NCBI GenBank assembly: GCA_016871115.1
Contig: VFZP01000005.1
Coordinates: forward strand, 1 to 39,567
Direction: 5' to 3'
Source: Acidobacteriota bacterium
Lineage (GTDB): Bacteria; Acidobacteriota; Terriglobia; Bryobacterales; Bryobacteraceae
DNA: 39,567 bases
The translations under genes were made by a program, and so were the position numbers. Positions 16,348 to 24,252 of the stretch are shown here, one piece after another. Each line of letters starts with the position of its first letter. Position 1 is the stretch's first letter. Below the pieces are notes generated by a model. That model was not told where the DNA came from, searched no databases, and saw only the letters and a program-made list of their open reading frames with translations.

Positions 16348-18696
16348 ATGTACCGGCTGCTCTCGCTGTTCCTCCTCACCCTCACCGCTTCCCTCGCGCA
16401 ACCTACCGCCGACCCCATCGCGGCCAAGACGGCGAACCTCCGGAAGCTCGACGGCTTCTTCCCGCTCTACTGGGACGAAACGGCTGGCAAGCTGTGGCTT
16501 GAGATCGACGAGCTCAATCGCGAGTTCCTCTACGTGGCGAACCTGTCAGCCGGCGTGGGCTCCAACGACCTTGGGCTCGACCGCGGGCAAATGGGCGCGG
16601 CTCGCGTGGTGCGTTTCGAGCGCAGCGGACCCAAGGTGCTGCTCGTGCAGCCCAACTACGGTTTCCGCGCTGTCACCGAGTCGGCTGGGGAACGCCGCGC
16701 CGTGGAAGAGTCCTTCGCGCAGTCTGTGCTGTGGGGCGGGGAAGTGGCGGCTGCGTCCGGCGCGCGCATTCTGGTTGACGCCACCACGCTCTTCCTCCGG
16801 GATGCGCATGGCGTGGCTGAATCGCTCACGCGCCAGCGCCAGGGCCGCTTCCGCTTCGATGCCGCGCGCAGCGCGTTTCACCTGGATCGCACGCGGAACT
16901 TTCCGAAAAACACCGAGTTGGAAATCATCGCCACCTTCGCGGGCGAAGAAGTGAACGGCCGTTTCATCCGTTCCGTCGCGCCCGCAGCAGACGCCGTCAC
17001 CGTACGCCAGCATCACTCACTCGTGGAACTCCCCGGCCCCGGCTACGAAATGCGCGCCTTCGATCCGCGTGCCGGCTACTTCGGAATTGACTTCATGGAT
17101 TACGCGACGCCCATCGCCGAACCCGTGAACAAGCGCTACATCTCGCGCCATCGCCTCTCGGCGGACCGCCCGCTCACCTACTATCTCGATCGCGGCACGC
17201 CAGAGCCGATTCGCTCGGCGCTCCTCGACGGCGCGCGCTGGTGGACCGATGCCTCCGCCGCCGCGGGTTGGCCCAGCGGCTTCCGCGTGGAGATGATGCC
17301 CGAAGGCGCTGACGCGATGGACGTGCGTTACAACGTCATTCAGTGGGTCCACCGTTCCACGCGCGGCTGGTCCTACGGCGGCGGTGTGATTGACCCGCGC
17401 ACGGGCGAAATCATTCAGGGCCGCGTCACGCTCGGCTCGCTCCGGGTGCGCCAGGATTTTCTCATCGCCGAAGGGCTCCTCGCGCCGTATGAAGACGGCA
17501 AGCCCGCCAACCCGGAGATGGAGAAGATGGCGCTCGCGCGGCTTCGCCAACTCTCCGCGCATGAAGTGGGCCACACGCTGGGGCTCATGCACAACTACGT
17601 TTCGAGCGCGCAGGGCCGTACGTCCGTGATGGACTATCCGCATCCGCATGCGCGCCTCACCGGCCCTGGCGCGCCGGACTTGAGCGATGCCTATACGGCG
17701 GGCGTTGGCGAGTGGGACAAAGCCGCCATCGCTTACGGCTATGCGCGCAATCCCGCGGGCGTGGTGGAAGCGGCGCACCGGCGCGGGCTCTACTTCCTTG
17801 GTGACGACGACGCGCGGCCCGAATCGAGCGCGCATCCGCAGACGCACCTGTGGGACAACGGCGCGAGTGCCGTGGATGAACTCGCGCGACTGATGGCCGT
17901 GCGCCGCCGTGCGCTGGACCGTTTCGGCGAAAACAACGTTCGTCCCGGCGCGCCGCTAGCCACGCTCGAAGAAACTCTGGTGCCCGCGTTCCTCATGCAC
18001 CGATATCAACTGGAAGCGGTGGCCAAGAGCATCGGCGGACTCGACTATCGCTACAGCCTGCGCGGCGACGGGCAAAAGCTGCCGGAACTCGTACCGCCCG
18101 CCGAACAACGCCGCGCACTGCAAGGGTTGCTCGCCGCACTCGCGCCCAACGAACTCGCCTTGCCCGAAAGCATCTTGAAGCTCCTCCCGCCGCGCCCCGC
18201 CGGCTACGAGCGCAGCCGCGAGACGTTCCGCGCCCGTACCGGCTTGACGTTCGATGCCCTCGCGCCGGCCGAAGCCGTGGCCTCGATCGTCTCCGGGCTG
18301 CTGCTGCATCCCGAACGCGCGTCCCGCGTCGTGCAGTATCACGCACGCGATCCGCGCCAGCCGTCGCTTGAAGAGGTGATCGATGCGCTGTTACGCGCCG
18401 TTTGGAATGGTCCTCACACGGCTACACTCGCCGGCGAGGCGCGCCGCGCCGCGGGCTACGTCACGCTGCACCGGTTGCTCGCACTTGCCTCCAGTGACGC
18501 CGCCGCGCCACGTGCCCGCGACATCGCGATGAACGCCGTGCGCAAACTGGAGCCCACGCTGACAGGCTATGCGCAGGATCTGGTGGCGCGCTGGCGGCGC
18601 GATGCGAAGAGCGTTGCCTTGCCCGCCGCCGTGGAAGTCCCGCCGGGGCAACCCATCGGCTGTGGCGGCCCGTTCTGGCTTCCAGGGAATGTATAA
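16348..18696 (+). CDS. DUF4953 zinc-dependent metalloprotease (secreted)
   Basis: A 782-residue exported protein. ATG 16348 opens the signal peptide MYRLLSLFLLTLTASLAQP; an alternative GTG at 16342 overlaps the regulator's TAG as TAGTG and adds two residues. The zinc site HEVGHTLGLMHNY lies at residues 405-417, fitting HEXXHXXGXXH with a following Met-turn-like SVMDYPHPHARL. The N-terminal DUF5117-like part contains LDGFFPLYWDETAGKLWLEI. Such proteins occur beside surface polymer-degrading clusters in Bacteroidota and Acidobacteriota. The substrate is unknown. It leads the plus-strand cluster with DUF1549/1553 and DUF1501 genes. Confidence 0.85.
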   Translation: MYRLLSLFLLTLTASLAQPTADPIAAKTANLRKLDGFFPLYWDETAGKLWLEIDELNREFLYVANLSAGVGSNDLGLDRGQMGAARVVRFERSGPKVLLVQPNYGFRAVTESAGERRAVEESFAQSVLWGGEVAAASGARILVDATTLFLRDAHGVAESLTRQRQGRFRFDAARSAFHLDRTRNFPKNTELEIIATFAGEEVNGRFIRSVAPAADAVTVRQHHSLVELPGPGYEMRAFDPRAGYFGIDFMDYATPIAEPVNKRYISRHRLSADRPLTYYLDRGTPEPIRSALLDGARWWTDASAAAGWPSGFRVEMMPEGADAMDVRYNVIQWVHRSTRGWSYGGGVIDPRTGEIIQGRVTLGSLRVRQDFLIAEGLLAPYEDGKPANPEMEKMALARLRQLSAHEVGHTLGLMHNYVSSAQGRTSVMDYPHPHARLTGPGAPDLSDAYTAGVGEWDKAAIAYGYARNPAGVVEAAHRRGLYFLGDDDARPESSAHPQTHLWDNGASAVDELARLMAVRRRALDRFGENNVRPGAPLATLEETLVPAFLMHRYQLEAVAKSIGGLDYRYSLRGDGQKLPELVPPAEQRRALQGLLAALAPNELALPESILKLLPPRPAGYERSRETFRARTGLTFDALAPAEAVASIVSGLLLHPERASRVVQYHARDPRQPSLEEVIDALLRAVWNGPHTATLAGEARRAAGYVTLHRLLALASSDAAAPRARDIAMNAVRKLEPTLTGYAQDLVARWRRDAKSVALPAAVEVPPGQPIGCGGPFWLPGNV

Positions 18697-18721
18697 TCAG
18701 GCCAGCCGGCGGTTCACTTTC

Positions 18722-20896
18722 ATGCATGCTCTCTCGTGGCAATTGCTGCTCGCCACCATCGCGGCCGTGTGTCCAGCGTGGGCGCAATCCGCCGACACAA
18801 CTGCCCGCCGCTGGAGTTTTCCCACTCATATCGCTCCGATCCTTACCTTCGGCGGCTGCAACCAGAGCGCCTGCCACGGCTCGCCGGTCGGCAAGAACGG
18901 CTTCAAGCTTTCCCTCTACGCTTCAGACCCCGAGAGCGATCATAAGGTGCTGGTATCGAAGCGCGTCAACCTCGCCGCGCCCGACGAGAGCCTCCTGCTC
19001 AAGAAGCCCACCATGCAGGTTCCGCACGGCGGCGGGCCGCGCTTCAAGAAAGATTCCCAGAACTTCGCCACGCTGCAGGCCTGGATTCGCGCGGGCGCGC
19101 CGTATGGCGACAAGGACGCGCCGGCGCTGATCCGGATCGAAGTATCGCCGGGCTATCGCGTGCTCTCGGCCAAGGGCGAGGCGATTCAACTCAAGGTGGA
19201 CGCGATCTTTTCAGACGGCAAGCGCGAGGATGTCACTGGCCTCTCGGTTTTCTCTTCGAACGACGACGGCGTGATCAAAGTCTCCGCGTCCGGCCGCGCC
19301 ACGGCCGAAGGCGGTACGGGCGATGCGGCGGTGCTCGTCCGCTATGCCGGCAAGTTCGCGGCGCCCGTCTACGGCGCCACGATGCTGAAGAGGAGCACCA
19401 ACACCATCGCGCCGGCCGCTGCCGCCACGCACCCGATTGACCGTGAAGTCTACGGCAAGCTCAATCAGTTTCACATCGCGCCGTCGGAACTCTCCACCGA
19501 CGAAGAGTTCCACCGCCGCGCGTATCTTGACCTTACCGGCACGCTCCCTTCCGCTGCCGACGTACGCCAATTCCTGGCCTCCAACGCGCCCGGCAAGCGC
19601 ATGCTCCTCGTTGACCAGTTGCTTGAAAAGCCCGAGTACGCCGATCTCCAGACGCTGGTGTGGGCGGATCGCCTGCGTAGCGATGTGCGCTTCCATCGCG
19701 TCGGCGGCGTGCGTTCCTACTATCGGTGGCTGAAGGAAGAATTCCTGGTGAACCGTCCGCTCGACGGGTTCGCCCGCGCCTTGCTTTCGGCCACCGGACC
19801 GAGTTTCACCAACGGCGCGGCCAACTACTGGGGCAACTACGACAAAATTTCCACGCCCATCGAAACTGCGATTCAAACGGGGCAGGTTTTTCTTGGCGTC
19901 CGCATTAGCTGCGCGCAATGTCACAACCATCCTTTTGAGAAGTGGACCCAGAACGACTTCTACTCGCTCGCCGCTGTGTTCTCTCAGGTGGTAGAGTTCG
20001 GCACCAAACAAACGCAGGAGTTCGATCTCCGCATTGAGCCTACGCGCGCGGTGATCAATCCCGCCACCAAGCGCGCCGCGGAGCCTCGCTACTTCGGCGG
20101 CGATGTTATTGACCTTGCGCCCGGCGAGGATCGCCGCCCGGCTTTCGCCAAGTGGCTCACTGCTCCGGAGAATCCCTTCTTTGCGCGCGCCATGGCGAAC
20201 CAGATCTGGCGTCACATGATGGGTCGCGGTCTGGTCCAGCCGGTTGACGACTTCCGCGAGACCAATCCGCCCACGCACCCGGCGCTGCTGGATCTGCTCG
20301 CGCGCGAACTCGCGTCACACAAGTTCGATCAGAAGCATCTCATTCGCTTCATTGCGGCCTCGCGCGCCTATCAACACTCCACGCGCAGCAACCAGACCAA
20401 CGCACTCGACTTCAAGTACTACTCGCGCGCTTACCCAAAGCGAATGATGGCGGAGGTCTACATGGACGCCATTGCACAGGTCACCAACCTCGAGAACAAG
20501 TTTGCCAACTGGTCCGAAGCGCGGCGCGCTGTGCAGTTGCCTGACAACCGCTACAACGCCTACTTTCTTGATGTGTTCGAACGTTCCAACCGCCTGGTGA
20601 TCTGCGATCGCGAGGAGAACGTCACGGTATCTCAGGCGCTGCACTTCGTCAATAGCCCCGATGTGCAGGCCAAGCTGGCGAGCCCCGACAGCCGGCTGGC
20701 GCGCTGGATTGCGGCGGGCAAGAGCGATGCGGAGATCCTGGACGAACTGTTTCTGGCGACGCTGTCGCGCCATCCCGCCGCGCAGGAGAAAGACCGGTTG
20801 CTGACGCGGATCAGCCAGGCCAAGGATCGCAAAGAACTCCTGGAAGATGTGCTGTGGGCCATCCTGAACTCGCGCGAGTTCATCTTCAACCACTGA
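18722..20896 (+). CDS. Second DUF1549/DUF1553 (PSCyt2/PSD1) secreted protein
   Basis: A 724-residue exported paralogue of the protein at 12774-15209. ATG 18722 is chosen because it opens a clean signal peptide (MHALSWQLLLATIAAVCPAWA); an in-frame ATG at 18689 would bury it. The CX4CH motif CNQSACHGSP lies at residues 46-52, then a Big_2-like domain (SVFSSNDDGVIKVSASGRAT), DUF1549 with CAQCHNHPFEKW (C397, C400, H401), and DUF1553 to the end, closing with AILNSREFIFNH. It is 87 residues shorter than the minus-strand paralogue because the N-terminal Ig-like segment is missing. It is followed 17 bases later by DUF1501, its usual companion. Confidence 0.9.
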   Translation: MHALSWQLLLATIAAVCPAWAQSADTTARRWSFPTHIAPILTFGGCNQSACHGSPVGKNGFKLSLYASDPESDHKVLVSKRVNLAAPDESLLLKKPTMQVPHGGGPRFKKDSQNFATLQAWIRAGAPYGDKDAPALIRIEVSPGYRVLSAKGEAIQLKVDAIFSDGKREDVTGLSVFSSNDDGVIKVSASGRATAEGGTGDAAVLVRYAGKFAAPVYGATMLKRSTNTIAPAAAATHPIDREVYGKLNQFHIAPSELSTDEEFHRRAYLDLTGTLPSAADVRQFLASNAPGKRMLLVDQLLEKPEYADLQTLVWADRLRSDVRFHRVGGVRSYYRWLKEEFLVNRPLDGFARALLSATGPSFTNGAANYWGNYDKISTPIETAIQTGQVFLGVRISCAQCHNHPFEKWTQNDFYSLAAVFSQVVEFGTKQTQEFDLRIEPTRAVINPATKRAAEPRYFGGDVIDLAPGEDRRPAFAKWLTAPENPFFARAMANQIWRHMMGRGLVQPVDDFRETNPPTHPALLDLLARELASHKFDQKHLIRFIAASRAYQHSTRSNQTNALDFKYYSRAYPKRMMAEVYMDAIAQVTNLENKFANWSEARRAVQLPDNRYNAYFLDVFERSNRLVICDREENVTVSQALHFVNSPDVQAKLASPDSRLARWIAAGKSDAEILDELFLATLSRHPAAQEKDRLLTRISQAKDRKELLEDVLWAILNSREFIFNH

Positions 20897-20913
20897 GTGA
20901 GAGGAGCCTCAAT

Positions 20914-22200
20914 ATGAGCTTGCATACCGATTGCGATGGACGCCGTCGCCGCGACTTTCTGAAGCTCGGCATGTGCGGCCTCGGCGCGATGTCACTCCCC
21001 GAGTTGGTCCGCGCGCAGCAGCAGAAAAAGAAGGATACGTCGCTGATCTTTGTGTGGCTCGCCGGCGGCCCGCCGCAGATGGACACCTACGACATGAAGC
21101 CCGGCGCGCCCGCCGAAATCCGCGGCGAGTTCAAGCCCATCTCCACCAACGTGTCCGGCATCCAGGTCTGCGAGCTCATGCCGAAAACGGCAACCGCAAT
21201 GGACAAGATCTGCGTGCTGCGTAGCGTCACCAGCGTCGACCTCGGCTCACATGAACGCTCATCGCGATATTTGCAGACCGGCGTGCTGCCTGTGCCGAAT
21301 ATGGACTTCGCCTCGTTCGGGTCCGTCTTCGTCAAGGAGAAACAGTTCAAGGGCGACATGCCGCCGTTTGTCGGCGTGCTCAAGCCCGTGGAGCGCGGCT
21401 GGGGTGGCGGTTTCCTCGGACCCAACTACGATCCCTTCCTCGCCGGCGACCCCAACGAGAAGAACTATCGCGTGCGAGACTTGCTGCCGCCGATGGGCGT
21501 CTCGCTCGATCGCATCGGCCGCCGCCGCCAGATTCTTCAGGAGTTCAATGCCGCTTGGCGCGCGGTGGACACGGAGGCCAAACTCAACTCCTACGATCCC
21601 GCGGTGGAACAAGCCTACAACATGGTGTTCTCCGAGAAGGTGCTGAAAGCCTTCGATATGGATCAGGAACCCGGCAAGCTGCGCGATGCCTATGGGCGAA
21701 CGCAGATCGGGCAGGGTCTGCTGATGGCGCGTCGCCTGGTGGAGAGCGGCGTCAAAGCGGTGAGCGTCTGGATGGGCGGCTGGGATACGCACGCGAAGAA
21801 CTTCGAGTCGCTCAAGACCAAGCTGCTGCCGCCACTTGATCAGGGCTTCGGCATGTTGATCGAAGACCTTGCGCAGCGCGGCCTGCTGGATAGTACGCTC
21901 GTGGTCCAGATTGGTGAGTTCGGCCGCACGCCGCATGTGAATAAAGACGCCGGCCGCGACCATTGGCCCAAAGCTTTTAGCGTTGCTCTCGCCGGTGGCG
22001 GCATCAAGGGCGGCCAACTGATCGGTGCTACCGACAAACACGCCGCCGAGGTGACGGAACGGCCGATCACCGTGGAAGATCTTTCGGCCACCGTCTTCAC
22101 CTCGCTCGGCGTGGATCTGCATCGCGTCAATCACACGCCCGAAGGCCGCCCGATTGCCATCGTCAATGGAGGCAAGCCTGTCACGGAGGCGTTGGTTTGA
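20914..22200 (+). CDS. DUF1501 protein with twin-arginine signal
   Basis: A 428-residue protein with a TAT signal (DGRRRRDFLKLGMCGLGAM). ATG 20914 has AGAGGAG a few bases upstream. The conserved DUF1501 run LIFVWLAGGPPQMDTYDMKP and the late segments GEFGRTPHVNKDAGRDHWP and TVEDLSATVFTSLGVD are all present. DUF1501 proteins belong to the alkaline phosphatase/sulfatase-like superfamily; the reaction is unknown. Folding in the cytoplasm before TAT export would suit a cofactor-bearing enzyme. The TGA overlaps the FGE-like gene's TTG as TTGA, so the two are probably translated in a coupled way. Confidence 0.9.
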   Translation: MSLHTDCDGRRRRDFLKLGMCGLGAMSLPELVRAQQQKKKDTSLIFVWLAGGPPQMDTYDMKPGAPAEIRGEFKPISTNVSGIQVCELMPKTATAMDKICVLRSVTSVDLGSHERSSRYLQTGVLPVPNMDFASFGSVFVKEKQFKGDMPPFVGVLKPVERGWGGGFLGPNYDPFLAGDPNEKNYRVRDLLPPMGVSLDRIGRRRQILQEFNAAWRAVDTEAKLNSYDPAVEQAYNMVFSEKVLKAFDMDQEPGKLRDAYGRTQIGQGLLMARRLVESGVKAVSVWMGGWDTHAKNFESLKTKLLPPLDQGFGMLIEDLAQRGLLDSTLVVQIGEFGRTPHVNKDAGRDHWPKAFSVALAGGGIKGGQLIGATDKHAAEVTERPITVEDLSATVFTSLGVDLHRVNHTPEGRPIAIVNGGKPVTEALV

Positions 22201-22910
22201 TTGCGCTGTTATTCTGGCTCTCGGCGGCTACTGCTGCACCGCCGGAGATGGTGCCGGTGCCAGGTTCCTCCTTTGCGGTCGGCAAGGCTCCGGTCACCAA
22301 CGCGCAATACCTTGAGTTCATTCAGGAGACTGGCCATCCCGCGCCGGAGCGGAACTCGGTGGGTGGGAGCTTTCAGTTGTGGAAGAACGGCGAATTCGCG
22401 GGCGAAATCGCCAGCCACCCCGTGGTGAATGTGTCGTGGAAAGACGCGGTTGCCTATGCCGAGTGGCTGTCTAAGAAGACCGGCAAAGCGTACCGCCTGC
22501 CCACCGACGAAGAATGGACGCGCGCGGCCGAAGGCACTCTGAAGGGCAAGCCGTATCCGTGGGGCGACTCGATCGATAAGACGAAGGCTTGGTTTGGCGC
22601 CAAGTGGAATGGCGCGCAAACGCTGAAGCCCGCCGATTTCGGCACACCCAACTCGATTGGCCTTTACGGCATGGCAGGCAACGTGTGGCAATGGACGGCG
22701 GACTGGTACGTGCCGATGTTCAACGGGCGTCCGGTACAGGAAGAGTTGGAAAAGATGCGAATCATTCGCGGCGGCTCCTGGGCCAACGAGCCGGACTTTC
22801 TGAAGGTGGGCTACCGGAACTTCCATCCGCCGGACTTCAAGGACTTCTTTGTCGGCTTCAGGGTTGCGTTGAGTCTTGCCGGGCAGCCGCAGCAGGCAAC
22901 TGCGAAATAG
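22197..22910 (+). CDS. Formylglycine-generating-enzyme-like (sulfatase-modifying factor fold) protein, cysteine-free
   Basis: A 237-residue secreted protein. TTG 22197 overlaps the previous stop and opens a signal-like LLFWLSAATAAP. The FGE-sulfatase domain is clear: VPGSSFAVGKAPVTNAQYLE, HPVVNVSWKDAVAYAEWLS, YRLPTDEEWTRAAEG, YPWGD, GLYGMAGNVWQWTADW, IIRGGSW and VGFRVA. The protein contains no cysteine at all, so the paired active-site cysteines of true FGE are missing. A binding or structural role is therefore likelier than oxidation of a sulfatase cysteine. Coupling to DUF1501, a sulfatase-superfamily relative, suggests the two act together. Confidence 0.85.
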   Translation: MIALLFWLSAATAAPPEMVPVPGSSFAVGKAPVTNAQYLEFIQETGHPAPERNSVGGSFQLWKNGEFAGEIASHPVVNVSWKDAVAYAEWLSKKTGKAYRLPTDEEWTRAAEGTLKGKPYPWGDSIDKTKAWFGAKWNGAQTLKPADFGTPNSIGLYGMAGNVWQWTADWYVPMFNGRPVQEELEKMRIIRGGSWANEPDFLKVGYRNFHPPDFKDFFVGFRVALSLAGQPQQATAK

Positions 22911-23528
22911 CGAGGTAGAACGCGGCGAGGCCCGCTGAGCAGATCGCGGCGGCCAAGGTGCAAAGCCCGAATCCCAGCAGACCACTCATCCAGTCCCGTT
23001 CAGATCGGCGAACGAGCGTTGCGCCCAGTGCACCGGGACATACAGGATCAAGATGCTTTGTGCCAGGCGGCCGCCAGTCAGAGCCGCGCATCGCCGCACC
23101 GATTCCCACACGCCTAGCCGCTCGAGCACGCAGACAGGAATGGCCAATGCGAGCCAAGGCAGCAGGAACCAGTTGACAAGTTCCATCACGGCCCACCGCT
23201 GGCCGGCGGCGGCCGAGCCGCCATGCACCGCCAGGAGCACGGCCAATGGCTTGCGACAGGGCATCGGTGGCCGATTCGCTCAGTGAGACGCGTCCGCCAC
23301 CCAACGCTTCGAACTGAGCCACCGACATCGCCGCAGCCGAAATCAACATGGCGGGCCAGCCGATGCCTGCCACCCATGCAGCATTCCCGAAGGAGGCGTC
23401 TACGGCCGAGGCAATTCCCCCGCCAAGCAAGGCAAAATCCAGAACCGCTATGTTGCCATCAACTGGCCGGCCGCGCCGGAGACTTTTCTCCAATCCAATT
23501 GCTGGGGAAACTGCAGATCTTCGCGCAT
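22858..23528 (-). pseudogene. Degenerate membrane protein with one stop and three frame changes
   Basis: The original start is probably ATG 23528 (MREDLQFPQQLDWRKVSGAA). Lesions follow in order: TAG at 23448-23450 (LMAT-stop-RFWILP); a base lost from the five-C run 23417-23421, after which another frame gives SFGNAAWVAGIGWPAMLISA; a base gained near 23256, after which a third frame gives LAVLLAVHGGSAAAGQRW and FLLPWLALAIPVCVLERLGV; and a return to the second frame near 22985-23030 for the last membrane segment (GLLGFGLCTLAAAICSAGLA). The alternation of frames with sensible membrane segments fits a former 220-225-residue protein. The middle part resembles the membrane domain of GlpQ/YesL-like polytopic proteins (VLERLGVWESVRRCAAL), but the family is not certain. 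Its last 53 bases overlap the convergent FGE-like gene. Confidence 0.7.
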
Positions 23529-23578
23529 TCATAGTGAAATGCGAGAACGCGCCGCCAATGGGGTCACGGCGGTATCAG

Positions 23579-24244
23579 CTAGCGCGAGCTCTTGGCGGCC
23601 GCGGAGCCGCCGCGCGAGCGCAGATACTCAATCACCAGCGGGAGCACCGACACGAGTACGATGCCGTAGACGAACTTCTCAAAGTGCCGTCGCACAAAGG
23701 GAATGCCGCCCAGCAGATACCCCGCCATTGTCATCGAGACCACCCAGCCCAGGCCGCCAAAGATGTTGTAGGAGAGAAACCTCGGATAGCTCATGCCTGC
23801 CACGCCGGCCACGAACGGCGCGAACGTGCGGATGATCGGCACAAAACGGGCATAAATGATCGTCTTGCCGCCGTGCTTGTCGTAGAACTCTTTGGTGCGG
23901 TGTAGATTCTCCTGCTTGAAGAACCGCGAGTCCGGGCGGCTGAAGATCGGCGGTCCCGCGCGGCGGCCCAGTTGATACCCCACCGCATCGCCGATCACGG
24001 CCGCCGCAAAGAGCACCGCGATTATTAGCACGATGTTCAGGTGCCCGGCGCCGGCCACCACGCCGACGGTGAACAGGAGCGAGTCGCCAGGCAGGAAAAA
24101 GCCGAGCAGCAGGCTCGTTTCAGCAAAGACGATTCCGGCCAGCAGCGCATAGCCCCACCAGCCGCCGAAAACAGTGGTGAGCAGGGTGATCAGCTTGTCG
24201 GGAGTCGTGAGTGTGCGAAGCGCTTCGCGGAGCCAACCGAGCAT
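23579..24244 (-). CDS. DedA family (VTT domain) membrane protein
   Basis: A 221-residue membrane protein. The start is ATG 24244, eight bases after the PpiD-like gene's TAA. DedA signature regions are present: GIVFAETSLLLGFFLPGDSL, then KTIIYARFVPIIRTFAPFVAG with the essential arginines, then MAGYLLGG. DedA proteins are implicated in lipid scrambling and membrane homeostasis (undecaprenyl phosphate or phosphatidylethanolamine transport in some cases). The C-terminal tail is basic. It is probably co-transcribed with the folding catalyst upstream, which suggests an envelope-maintenance unit. Confidence 0.9.
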   Translation of the reverse strand: MLGWLREALRTLTTPDKLITLLTTVFGGWWGYALLAGIVFAETSLLLGFFLPGDSLLFTVGVVAGAGHLNIVLIIAVLFAAAVIGDAVGYQLGRRAGPPIFSRPDSRFFKQENLHRTKEFYDKHGGKTIIYARFVPIIRTFAPFVAGVAGMSYPRFLSYNIFGGLGWVVSMTMAGYLLGGIPFVRRHFEKFVYGIVLVSVLPLVIEYLRSRGGSAAAKSSR

Positions 24245-24252
24245 TTCGCCGG

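Noticed and set aside
1016-23528. Possible reassignment of TAG to an amino acid, given TAG in several internal positions.
   Set aside because: Many intact genes here end in TAG (NHL protein, APC permease, nitroreductase, PPC protein, FGE-like, DedA, symporter, 59-residue protein), and frameshifts accompany the internal stops. Decay or error explains this better.
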